Numbered from the stretch's first letter, positions 1 through 6,212 are shown. The stretch: DNA of 6,633 nucleotides from Planctomycetaceae bacterium (GCA_003509235.1 DONH01000278.1:1-6633); one strand, 5' to 3'. Made by a program: numbers and translations. Notes: generated by a model not told the origin, from the letters alone.

Positions 1-168
1 AAACTCGAAACCATGGAAAGTAGAAAGTGTCCCGGTCTTTACCTCGCTGGTGAAGTTCTTGATGTGGATGGTCGAATTGGAGGCTTTAATTTTCAGTGGG
101 CTTGGTCGAGTGCTTACGTCGCAGGTTCTGCAGTTGCAAAATCTGTCAATGAAGCAAACGCGCGTTAG
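1..168 (+). CDS. HI0933/YhiN-family FAD-dependent flavoprotein, C-terminal 55 codons (5' end outside window)
   Basis: Frame 1 is open from base 1 to the TAG at 166-168. The peptide contains GLYLAGEVLDVDG followed by GGFNFQWAWSSAYVAG. In the HI0933-like family (E. coli YhiN, clostridial BaiN) the extreme C-terminus carries GE(V/L)LDxDG...GG(Y/F)NFQWAWSSG, which closes the Rossmann FAD site; this is established for the family. The match is strong although only about one eighth of the usual roughly 400-residue protein is visible. The family consists of cytoplasmic NAD(P)/FAD-dependent oxidoreductases whose physiological substrate is generally unknown. The gene converges on bamA, with nine bases between the two stop codons, leaving no room for a separate terminator. 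A frame-disrupting lesion upstream of the window cannot be excluded. Confidence 0.9.
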   Translation, partial: KLETMESRKCPGLYLAGEVLDVDGRIGGFNFQWAWSSAYVAGSAVAKSVNEANAR

Positions 169-177
169 AACGAGTTT

Positions 178-3100
178 TCATCGTGCGAATCCGACGAAGA
201 AGCTAAAGAGTTGTTGGCTGTCAAACTCGGCGTATGAAACAGGTACTGCAAAATCGAGGGCGATGGGAGCCGGCCCAAGTGCAGGCATGGTGATTCTGAG
301 ACCGAATCCTGGGGAAACTCGAAAGTCTTTTATAGTCACGTTTTGTTCAACCGTACCAAAATCAGTAAAGACAACCCCACGAAGGGAATCATCGGCAGTA
401 ATGGGAAACATATATTCAATGGTGTTTAACCATTCAAATGGTCCACCAACAATTGCCTCTTGGCCCGTGGTTTGGCTTCGCTGGCGTGGACTTGCTCCAC
501 GAAAAACAAAACCTCGCATCGTGTTGTATCCACCAGCATAAAAGTTGTCATACGATGGTGTTTCAGGACCAGAGAATCCGAGTATGGTGCCTATCGATAA
601 GGTATGCCGGCCTGAACCATCAGGTCGCTGATTAAGAAGGAAGTATTGCCGAGCTTCAAAGACACCTCGTGGGTAGATAAAAGTTCCTATCACCTGTTCA
701 AATTCGACAGTCGCAAGGTGGCCCTCTGTTGGTAGAAAAGGGCTGTCTCGAGTGTCATGAATAAGTCCTGCACTGAAGCCATAGACCGAGTTTGTTCCTT
801 GCATCCTTTCGATGTCGGGTACACCGGGAACACGAGGGTTGAAGATATCAACACTTTCACCACGGAACCCAGCATTCACTGAAAAATCAGGCGCAAAGAC
901 AAACTGATACCCAAGGCCAACACGGCCTCCTACACGACCTTCAGCCCAGTCGAAAAAGTAACGAGTGAAGTATGAGGCACTCGTTGAGAGTCCGACGCGA
1001 GTATCAAAAAGATATGGTTCTTGGAAGGTCGCAGTGTATCGCTGTAACTCTGTACCAGGTGCTGCTTCCAGTCGAAACCTTTGGCCTGCACCGCGAAAGG
1101 CAGTACCGTTTCGTATGTCATCCCAACTTGTTGGAAGCCGAGTAATATCAAAATTTTGTTCATCGATTACAATGTTTCCAACCAGGCCTGCATTGGAGTT
1201 GACTCCCGCTCCGATCATGAGCCGGCCTGTCTGTGTTTCTTCAGCATTTACATCAACGACTACATAAGGTTCGTTGCCAGGAAATGGTTGAAGAGGAGGC
1301 TGAGTGAAGCCCGGTGGTGGCAGCCCTGGTTGACCCATTCCGGGAACATTTGGAAGCGGATCAAATCCAGAAGGATCTGCAAAACCAGGTTGTCCAAAAC
1401 CTGACTGTGCATAACCCGAGGGTGCGTTAGGAGCCGCTTGAGGTTGAGCGATAGGTTGCTGGGCAACCATTGGGGTTGCTGTTGGAGAGGCGGGTGGAAT
1501 CCGCCCGTAGTCAACAGCCCCGGGGCTTGTCGCTGCTATCGCAGAGCCACCCCATGCAGCTACATTTGGGTTTTGGTCTGTTGATGGACTAGGAACATTC
1601 GCCGGGCGAGCAGGTGCAGCCTGCTGAGGGAATGACTGTCTATACGGTGGCGGACTTGTAGCGGGTGCCGGAGTGGTAAATGCGGGCGGTTGATATCCGT
1701 ACGCTGGACTTTGTCCTCGCCATTGGGGCTGCTCGCGCATCTCAATAGGGTCGACGGAGTTTTTCGTGCCTGGAGTGAGCTCACGAGCAGCATCTGCAGA
1801 ATTCTGCTCGGATGGTGATGGAGCTAATTCACCTTTGAGTACGAGGTCAAGCACGGCGTCACCATCGTCAGGGCTCTGGCCTCGAAAGCCTTTTTGATTT
1901 GGCTCACGAGCGATTAATTGTTCAGACGGATCAGGCTTACTAAAAACAATCCGTGGTCCCTCTCCTCGTGCAGGTTCATTAAGGAAGAGACCACTCGATG
2001 CAATTCGCCGTTCGTCGGCACGCAGTTTGCGGATGTCCAGAATGTCACCGGGCCGGAGGGAGAGTCGGTTCAATATGACGCTATGGCGAGTATGAGGGTT
2101 TTCGCCACCAATACGGACGTTGATTTGTCCAACCCGATATCTCTGTCCCTCGGCCACCTTGTAGACCAGATCAAGTTCACCGGGCTGCTCGAGAAACCGT
2201 GGGTCTGCTTGAATGTCAGCAAATACAAAACCACGGCCACCATAAATATCACGGATAAGACCTAGGTCAGAATCCATGTGATCTTGGTGAAAGAATTCAC
2301 CACTTTTTAGTTTCAGATCACGCTCGAGGAATTCCCCTTTAAAGCGACTGTTGCCAAGAAATGAAACATTTCGAACCTTGTAACGAGGCCCCTCATTGAT
2401 GACAAAGGTGAGTAAAGCCCAGTCCCGGCCGAGGCCATGTATGACTTGGACTTCACGACCAACGCGTGCCTGGAAAAAACCAAGGCTGCGGTAATAGGCT
2501 GTGAGCGTATCAACATCCGCATCGATTTTTTTGTGATCAACGTCACCACCGAGGAACCAGAAAAATCCCGGCTTAGATTTGATCTGTGTGAGTAATCGAG
2601 CATCGGTTGCAATTGTGTTTCCAACAAATGTGGTCCAAAAAGATTTGCGACTACGACCTTCATCTACAAGAAAGACTGCTCCTTTGTCGCCCGGCTTTGT
2701 TCCCTCAACAGTTGTTACACGAGCTGCGTCGTAACCTTTCTCATGGTAGTAACTTTCAAGTCGACGACGGGCTTCTTCAACAACATAGCTATCAATGGAA
2801 TCACCAACATCAATTTCTGATTTTTTTCGTAATGTTCGAGTTGTCACACGTTGGTTACCAACAAATTTTACATAACGTAGTGTTGGACGTTCTACTACAG
2901 TGAAGACAACTACGACCCCTTGACGTACCCGTACGTACTTAGGCAGGACGTCAATAAATTTTCGTGTGCGATGGAGCGTTCGTACATCTTCTTCGATGGC
3001 TTGTGGATCAAAAATTTGACCCGCTCGTGTGTTAAGTTGTGGCAGTTTTGAGATTTCAACAGTCTCATTTCCTTCAATTCGAACCTCAACAATGCGTTCG

Positions 3101-3285
3101 TCTCGCTCCGTACTATCAACAGTTGACGGAAGCTGTTCAACAACTGCTGATTGAGCAAAAGCATCTTTTGACCCAGCAAGCAACGTCAGTAATCCAGTAA
3201 TGCAAAGCAGGCGACCAATCACCATGAACGTGATGATGAGAGAAGCCCAGGAGATGCGTTCTTTGGATTTATAGGTGTTCGGCAT
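178..3285 (-). CDS. bamA: Outer-membrane protein assembly factor BamA (Omp85 family) with long P/Q/G-rich insertion
   Basis: This 1035-residue Omp85 protein is predicted to insert beta-barrel proteins into the outer membrane. Residues 1-44 form an export signal: basic KSKER, a hydrophobic stretch, and a likely cut after AFA (42-44). Met21 (ATG at 3225-3223) would give a more compact signal and is a rival start; neither start has a Shine-Dalgarno. Five POTRA-like units follow at about 64-134, 135-214, 215-303, 304-384 and 385-457, each opening with a VxFxGN-type strand and most ending in xVxEG. A low-complexity segment (about 486-672) precedes the barrel, which begins near VDVNAEETQTG (677-687). 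The barrel carries the Omp85 loop-6 signature as MRGF (923-926), then NTIEYMFP (954-961) and the terminal strand FSFFVGFAR. E. coli BamA is about 810 residues; the excess is mostly the insertion. No skp, lpxD or rseP neighbour is present, so it looks monocistronic. A TamA or another Omp85 paralogue is less likely given five POTRAs. Confidence 0.95.
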   Translation of the reverse strand: MPNTYKSKERISWASLIITFMVIGRLLCITGLLTLLAGSKDAFAQSAVVEQLPSTVDSTERDERIVEVRIEGNETVEISKLPQLNTRAGQIFDPQAIEEDVRTLHRTRKFIDVLPKYVRVRQGVVVVFTVVERPTLRYVKFVGNQRVTTRTLRKKSEIDVGDSIDSYVVEEARRRLESYYHEKGYDAARVTTVEGTKPGDKGAVFLVDEGRSRKSFWTTFVGNTIATDARLLTQIKSKPGFFWFLGGDVDHKKIDADVDTLTAYYRSLGFFQARVGREVQVIHGLGRDWALLTFVINEGPRYKVRNVSFLGNSRFKGEFLERDLKLKSGEFFHQDHMDSDLGLIRDIYGGRGFVFADIQADPRFLEQPGELDLVYKVAEGQRYRVGQINVRIGGENPHTRHSVILNRLSLRPGDILDIRKLRADERRIASSGLFLNEPARGEGPRIVFSKPDPSEQLIAREPNQKGFRGQSPDDGDAVLDLVLKGELAPSPSEQNSADAARELTPGTKNSVDPIEMREQPQWRGQSPAYGYQPPAFTTPAPATSPPPYRQSFPQQAAPARPANVPSPSTDQNPNVAAWGGSAIAATSPGAVDYGRIPPASPTATPMVAQQPIAQPQAAPNAPSGYAQSGFGQPGFADPSGFDPLPNVPGMGQPGLPPPGFTQPPLQPFPGNEPYVVVDVNAEETQTGRLMIGAGVNSNAGLVGNIVIDEQNFDITRLPTSWDDIRNGTAFRGAGQRFRLEAAPGTELQRYTATFQEPYLFDTRVGLSTSASYFTRYFFDWAEGRVGGRVGLGYQFVFAPDFSVNAGFRGESVDIFNPRVPGVPDIERMQGTNSVYGFSAGLIHDTRDSPFLPTEGHLATVEFEQVIGTFIYPRGVFEARQYFLLNQRPDGSGRHTLSIGTILGFSGPETPSYDNFYAGGYNTMRGFVFRGASPRQRSQTTGQEAIVGGPFEWLNTIEYMFPITADDSLRGVVFTDFGTVEQNVTIKDFRVSPGFGLRITMPALGPAPIALDFAVPVSYAEFDSQQLFSFFVGFAR
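1270..1830 (-). other. Low-complexity Pro/Gln/Gly/Ala-rich insertion inside BamA (residues about 486-672)
   Basis: This in-frame segment is dominated by Pro, Gln, Ala, Gly and Ser and has almost no hydrophobic core pattern. Short recurring units of the GQPGF / GQPGL / PPGF kind cluster at residues 630-660, and PAPAT- and PSPS-like runs lie further upstream. It separates the fifth POTRA domain from the first barrel strand. It looks like an intrinsically disordered periplasmic linker; that is inference. The reading frame stays open throughout, so it is not an assembly artefact visible as a frameshift. Confidence 0.85.
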
Positions 3286-3304
3286 AGGTGAAACGGCTCA
3301 ATCA

Positions 3305-3333
3305 ATTAATCAGTCATAAGCATGAAGCATCAA
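3305..3333 (-). promoter_or_regulatory. Weak sigma70-like promoter candidate for bamA
   Basis: On the minus strand TTGATG (3333-3328) is followed after 17 bases by ATTAAT (3310-3305). Each hexamer matches four of six consensus positions. Transcription would start only about 12 bases before the bamA ATG at 3285, or about 70 bases before the alternative ATG at 3225. The match is close to what chance gives in AT-balanced intergenic DNA. Confidence 0.15.
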
Positions 3334-3383
3334 GCCAAGCGGACGGAGGCCTTTTACAGCAAGCCGCTGAGAAATACCGAAGA

Positions 3384-3420
3384 AACTCTGGTCTCCACAA
3401 GGCGAAAAGTTGCCAGAGTT
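3384..3420. repeat. Perfect 8-bp inverted repeat AACTCTGG / CCAGAGTT
   Basis: AACTCTGG at 3384-3391 is the exact reverse complement of CCAGAGTT at 3413-3420, with 21 bases between them; one further G-U pair (3392 with 3412) could form in RNA. The right arm overlaps the candidate -35 box at 3410-3415, so the element could be an operator or a leader hairpin. The T-rich run at 3436-3440 is too far from the stem for a classical intrinsic terminator. Confidence 0.35.
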
Positions 3421-3439
3421 GGAAACAGCGAGTTATTTT
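3410..3439 (+). promoter_or_regulatory. Weak sigma70-like promoter candidate for the YrdC-phosphatase/rpiB unit
   Basis: TTGCCA (3410-3415) matches five of six -35 positions, and TATTTT (3434-3439) matches four of six -10 positions, at a spacing of 18 bases. It would give a leader of roughly 155 bases before the ATG at 3605. The -35 box overlaps the right arm of the 8-bp inverted repeat, a layout compatible with repression. Evidence is by consensus only. Confidence 0.2.
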
Positions 3440-3604
3440 TAGGGAATAAAGGACTTGTTCCTACTGACATCGGTTGAAGTAGTCTTACCTAGTCTGCGAT
3501 GCTTAACTGCTTGGTGTAGGCTCCGAACTTTGCCGATGGGCCAAAAGGAGCAAACGAGGAATTGGCTCAGAGGCTACGGATATCCATACTCCACGATGGA
3601 ATAT

Positions 3605-4750
3605 ATGTCACCGACTGTTATCAATCTAAAAGAGTCTGAAGATCTGCGTGATGTGGTGCATCGCATTGTGCAAGCGCTCGCTGAAGGAGATGTTGTTGGT
3701 GTACCAACTGAATCAAACTATTGCTTCGCTGCTGCGGGAACAAATGAGACAGCCGTCGAGAGAGTGTGTACATTCGCTGATGCGATAGAGCATGAGCCCC
3801 AATTGACAATTGCTATTAAGAGTAGTGATGAAGCGTCTGACTGGGTACCAGCGATGACACCACTTGCCTTGCGATTAGCGCGACAATGCTGGCCAGGTCC
3901 GCTGGCGATGCTGCTGCAGGATAATCATCCAGATGGTTTGGTGCATCAATTACCAGCGTCCATACAACCACACATTTTGTGCGATGACCGAATTCGCTTG
4001 CGGGCACCGGGACATAGGATGCTGCAGGACTGCATGCGACTTTTTGCTGGCCCCGTTGTGCTTGCAGAGCCCGGTATAAGCACAGAGCCTCCGAAGACGG
4101 TCACTGATCTTATGGAGTTTTGTGGACAAGATAAGAAGTCAATACTTTTGATAGACGACGGTATACAGCCAATTCAAGAAACAGTTTCAACAATCGAAAT
4201 TCACAAGACAGGCTTTCATGTCATTCGCGGCAATTCGTTTAGTGAAGAAGAACTTCAAGATGTTGCACGATTAACGATACTTTTTGTTTGCACGGGAAAT
4301 ACCTGTCGCAGTCCAATGGCCGAAGCGTTATTTCGCAAAAAAATAGCCCAGAAATTGAATTGTCAGGCCAACGAAATCAAGAAACATGGTGTCGATGTCA
4401 AAAGTGCTGGCCTGTCTGGTTGGGGAGGGAGTAGCGCCAGCGACAAGGCTCTTCATACAATGGAACAAGAAGGAATTGATTTGAGTGGTCACACAAGCCA
4501 GATCGTTACAGAAGAATTGCTTCAAAAAGCTGGCATTGTGTGGACGATGACAGCCGCCCATCGGGCAGCAATTCTCGCCCAGTTTCCGAAATTTGCTGAC
4601 CGAGTGCACATGCTTTCACCTACAAATCAAGATGTGTTGGACCCATTTGGAGGGACTGCTGAAGCCTACAACCAGTGTGCTCAGCAAATCTGTGAGCATC
4701 TTGATGCTCAAATCGATATACTAGATCTTCGAAGTTCGCTAGATAGTTGA
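3605..4750 (+). CDS. Fusion of a divergent YrdC/Sua5-like domain with a YwlE-type low-molecular-weight phosphatase
   Basis: The 381-residue protein has two domains. The first (about 12-215) resembles YrdC/Sua5, which makes threonylcarbamoyl-AMP for tRNA t6A37: GVPTES (32-37), IAIKSSDEA (69-77), WPGPL (96-100), RLRAPGH (131-137), IDDG (183-186), VSTIEI (194-199) and VIRGNSFS (207-214). The KxR pair after the first helix and the SAN motif appear lost (FADAIEHEP at 57-65; LAEPGIS at 153-159), so catalysis is doubtful. The second domain (about 223-375) is a cytoplasmic phosphatase with P-loop CTGNTCRSP (229-237; nucleophile Cys229, Arg235) and general acid Asp346 in DVLDPFGG, closest to B. subtilis YwlE. 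Thr233 is the residue type linked to arginine-phosphate selectivity. ATG 3605 was chosen because SPTVINLKES matches the usual short lead before the first helix; ATG 3596, ATG 3536 and TTG 3455 are alternatives. rpiB follows 85 bases later. Confidence 0.93.
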   Translation: MSPTVINLKESEDLRDVVHRIVQALAEGDVVGVPTESNYCFAAAGTNETAVERVCTFADAIEHEPQLTIAIKSSDEASDWVPAMTPLALRLARQCWPGPLAMLLQDNHPDGLVHQLPASIQPHILCDDRIRLRAPGHRMLQDCMRLFAGPVVLAEPGISTEPPKTVTDLMEFCGQDKKSILLIDDGIQPIQETVSTIEIHKTGFHVIRGNSFSEEELQDVARLTILFVCTGNTCRSPMAEALFRKKIAQKLNCQANEIKKHGVDVKSAGLSGWGGSSASDKALHTMEQEGIDLSGHTSQIVTEELLQKAGIVWTMTAAHRAAILAQFPKFADRVHMLSPTNQDVLDPFGGTAEAYNQCAQQICEHLDAQIDILDLRSSLDS

Positions 4751-4762
4751 TGGAGTGAAATT

Positions 4763-4787
4763 CTGATCAGTCGAATATGCAATTCGA
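4763..4787. repeat. Two adjacent dyads in the gap before rpiB
   Basis: CTGATCAG (4763-4770) is a perfect 8-base palindrome. It abuts TCGAAT-ATGCA-ATTCGA (4771-4787), a 6-bp inverted repeat with a five-base spacer. They sit in the 85-base gap between the fusion gene and rpiB. They could be an operator or processing hairpin, but no U-tract follows, so a terminator is unlikely and read-through into rpiB is expected. Dyads this short can arise by chance. Confidence 0.25.
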
Positions 4788-4835
4788 AATGATGTTAATG
4801 TGCGGGAGCCATGGCCTGCAGCCTGGATTGAATGA

Positions 4836-5297
4836 ATGAAAATTGCGATCGGAAGCGACCACCGAGGTGTTGATGCCCGCCGTCGTCTGATCGGATTCCT
4901 GGAGCGTCACGGTCATTCTGTAAAGGATTGTGGAAGCTATGACGAAACAGCAGTGGATTATCCAGACGTAGCTGCCGATGTTTCCCGTCAGGTTGCCGAT
5001 GGCTTGGTTGATAGAGGAATTTTACTCTGTTGCACCGGTGTAGGAATGGCTATTGCCGCGAATAAGATTCCAGGTGTTCGTGCCGCGACGTGCCACGATG
5101 AGGTTGCAGCTGAGATGAGTCGACGCCACAACGATCTGAATGTTCTCTGCCTGGCTGCAGAAATGGTAGGTGCAGAACAGCAGGAAAAAATGACAGAAAT
5201 CTGGCTCAATACAGATTTTGAAGGCGGTCGTCATGAACGGCGATTGAGCAAGATTTCGGCCCTCGAGGCAACGGCGTGCGGCCCGCGAAGTGCCTAG
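4836..5297 (+). CDS. rpiB: Ribose-5-phosphate isomerase B (RpiB/LacAB family)
   Basis: This 153-residue cytoplasmic enzyme is predicted to interconvert ribose 5-phosphate and ribulose 5-phosphate in the non-oxidative pentose phosphate pathway. Family landmarks are in order: IGSDHRG (5-11), DYPDVA (41-46), GILLCCTGVGMAIAANK (61-77), RAATCHD (82-88), SRRHNDLNVL (95-104) and FEGGRHERR (128-136). Cys65 aligns with the E. coli catalytic base Cys66, and His98 with the ring-opening His99. The usual Gly after the catalytic Cys is a second Cys here. Length is close to the family norm, with about ten extra C-terminal residues. The ATG at 4836 puts the first beta-strand KIAIGSDH directly at the N-terminus as in homologues; an overlapping ATG at 4832 is out of frame, and no strong Shine-Dalgarno is close. 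Its position after the YrdC/phosphatase gene mirrors ywlF after ywlC and ywlE in B. subtilis. Related LacA/LacB isomerases are less likely without lactose genes nearby. Confidence 0.95.
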   Translation: MKIAIGSDHRGVDARRRLIGFLERHGHSVKDCGSYDETAVDYPDVAADVSRQVADGLVDRGILLCCTGVGMAIAANKIPGVRAATCHDEVAAEMSRRHNDLNVLCLAAEMVGAEQQEKMTEIWLNTDFEGGRHERRLSKISALEATACGPRSA

Positions 5298-5565
5298 AAA
5301 CTCTGGTGACCGTCAAAACCTGCCCAAAATAGCAGGATTCTGCGACAAGGAACTGCTCGTGGTAACGTCGGTGATATGTACTGATTTTGAAGGCCAACGA
5401 AGACTTGTCATGTCGTAACGGTCGTGCCGAAACACACCCAGATTTTCTCAGCAAAATTGTCTTCCGATTTGTTGCGTCACAAAATCGCGTTGGTAATGTC
5501 GGGTAAGGGAAAACCATGTCATTCCCAACGAGTAATTGAAACGGCCACCTGATGTAGGTTGCACC
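5298..5565. other. Intergenic region between rpiB and the 205-residue protein
   Basis: These 268 bases carry no plausible gene on either strand. The best structure is a hairpin at 5465-5487: CGATTTGT pairs with ACAAAATCG (eight pairs, one bulged A) around a six-base loop. It lacks a following T-run, so it is not a standard terminator. A smaller 5-bp stem CCTGC/GCAGG lies at 5319-5336. I could not find a promoter better than chance, so whether the next gene is transcribed with rpiB stays open. Confidence 0.5.
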
Positions 5566-6183
5566 ATGAATTTCACAAATACACCGACTCCTGAAGAAGT
5601 ATTCTGCCTGTTGCAAAATGCAGAATTGCGAGATGCAATCGAACCATTTCTAGAAGATGAAACGTTCGGTGATATTGATTTTTTTGAAATGCCTACGGAA
5701 GTAGAAAATCGTTATCTTGAATCCATGTTGGCTTGGGAGCAGGCACCGGTTTTACCTGTTGGCCGCTGGTTTAATCCCTCACTTGTATTGCAACCGGCTT
5801 GTAACCTGAGCGAGGAACATCTTCGCGAAGAGTTGTGGGGGGTGATCGAAAGACTCTATGAGGGTCGAATTATTCTCGATTTTACGGACCATCTTTCAGA
5901 TCGTGATCTCTACAACCTCATTCGGAAAGAAATCCTTCCGACATCGATCAAACGTGTTGATCTACCAGATAACTATTTCCACTGGGATTGTAGCGTTGCA
6001 GGTCGGCCTCCTGAATGTTCTACAGGTGATTGGTACCCTGAGCCTGTTGTGGATTCATTGATTTGGCTCACGTACTACGCTGACAATGCTGAGCGAAGTG
6101 AGTGGGAAGTTGAATACGGCATTGATCTTCCACCTTGTAAAATTCCACCATATCCTCGAGCGATGCCATCCGCACCGGTCTAA
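5566..6183 (+). CDS. Uncharacterised acidic 205-residue protein
   Basis: I do not recognise a named domain. The protein has no signal peptide or membrane segment and is probably cytoplasmic. It is acidic, especially in the first 60 residues (for example FLEDETFGDIDFFEMPTEVE). The middle (about 82-130) looks alpha-helical, with LREELWGVIERLYEGRIILDFTDHLSDRDLYNLI, a pattern that suggests a conserved folded core. The C-terminal third is rich in aromatic residues and Pro (NYFHWDC at 136-142, GDWYPEPV, then PPCKIPPYPR near the end). Five cysteines (14, 79, 142, 151, 191) are spread out and do not form an evident zinc knuckle. ATG 5566 was preferred over an in-frame TTG at 5536; TAGG at 5555-5558 lies seven bases upstream. 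The regular codon structure and absence of a competing strand make it a real gene. It resembles my memory of a planctomycete family of unknown function, unverified. Confidence 0.82.
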   Translation: MNFTNTPTPEEVFCLLQNAELRDAIEPFLEDETFGDIDFFEMPTEVENRYLESMLAWEQAPVLPVGRWFNPSLVLQPACNLSEEHLREELWGVIERLYEGRIILDFTDHLSDRDLYNLIRKEILPTSIKRVDLPDNYFHWDCSVAGRPPECSTGDWYPEPVVDSLIWLTYYADNAERSEWEVEYGIDLPPCKIPPYPRAMPSAPV

Positions 6184-6212
6184 GCACGTTGTGTGAGTGA
6201 ATAACGCAACTT

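Larger units (their letters stand above)
3286..3604. other. Divergent intergenic region between bamA and the YrdC-phosphatase gene
   Basis: These 319 bases lie between two divergently transcribed genes and should hold both promoters. I see no convincing protein on either strand. The plus frame of the downstream gene stays open back to a TTG at 3455, but that stretch does not resemble a YrdC N-terminus. Visible structure: a 5-bp inverted repeat AGCGG/CCGCT (3338-3342 with 3364-3368); a perfect 8-bp inverted repeat (3384-3391 with 3413-3420); and an imperfect 14-base palindrome around GGATATCC (3575-3588), 16 bases before the chosen start. No tRNA or known riboswitch consensus was recognised. 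Confidence 0.55.

Noticed and set aside
50..541. Plus-strand open frame antisense to the end of bamA
   Set aside because: It overlaps the flavoprotein tail in another frame and the conserved BamA barrel antisense; no domain is visible.
1300..1830. Low-complexity region of bamA as a tandem DNA repeat or mobile insertion
   Set aside because: The DNA is not periodic and has no flanking repeats; the similarity is at amino-acid composition level only.
1918..2265. Plus-strand open frame antisense to the BamA POTRA region
   Set aside because: It is a shadow of strongly conserved coding sequence with no domain or start signal.
3455..3604. In-frame upstream extension of the YrdC-phosphatase gene from TTG 3455 (50 extra residues; also ATG 3536 and ATG 3596)
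   Set aside because: The extra residues do not look like a YrdC N-terminus or any targeting signal, and homologues begin shortly before the first helix, which fits ATG 3605. ATG 3596 remains nearly as plausible.
5319..5336. CCTGC/GCAGG stem as an rpiB terminator
   Set aside because: It has only five pairs, an eight-base loop and no T-run after it on the plus strand.
5536..5565. TTG start giving ten extra residues on the 205-residue protein
   Set aside because: An ATG with an AGG at reasonable spacing follows at 5566, and the extra residues add no recognisable feature.
5206..5616. Minus-strand open frame of 136 codons across the rpiB-unknown gene gap
   Set aside because: It overlaps the conserved end of rpiB and the start of the next gene antisense, and its residue composition (many Arg, Cys and His) looks like a shadow frame.
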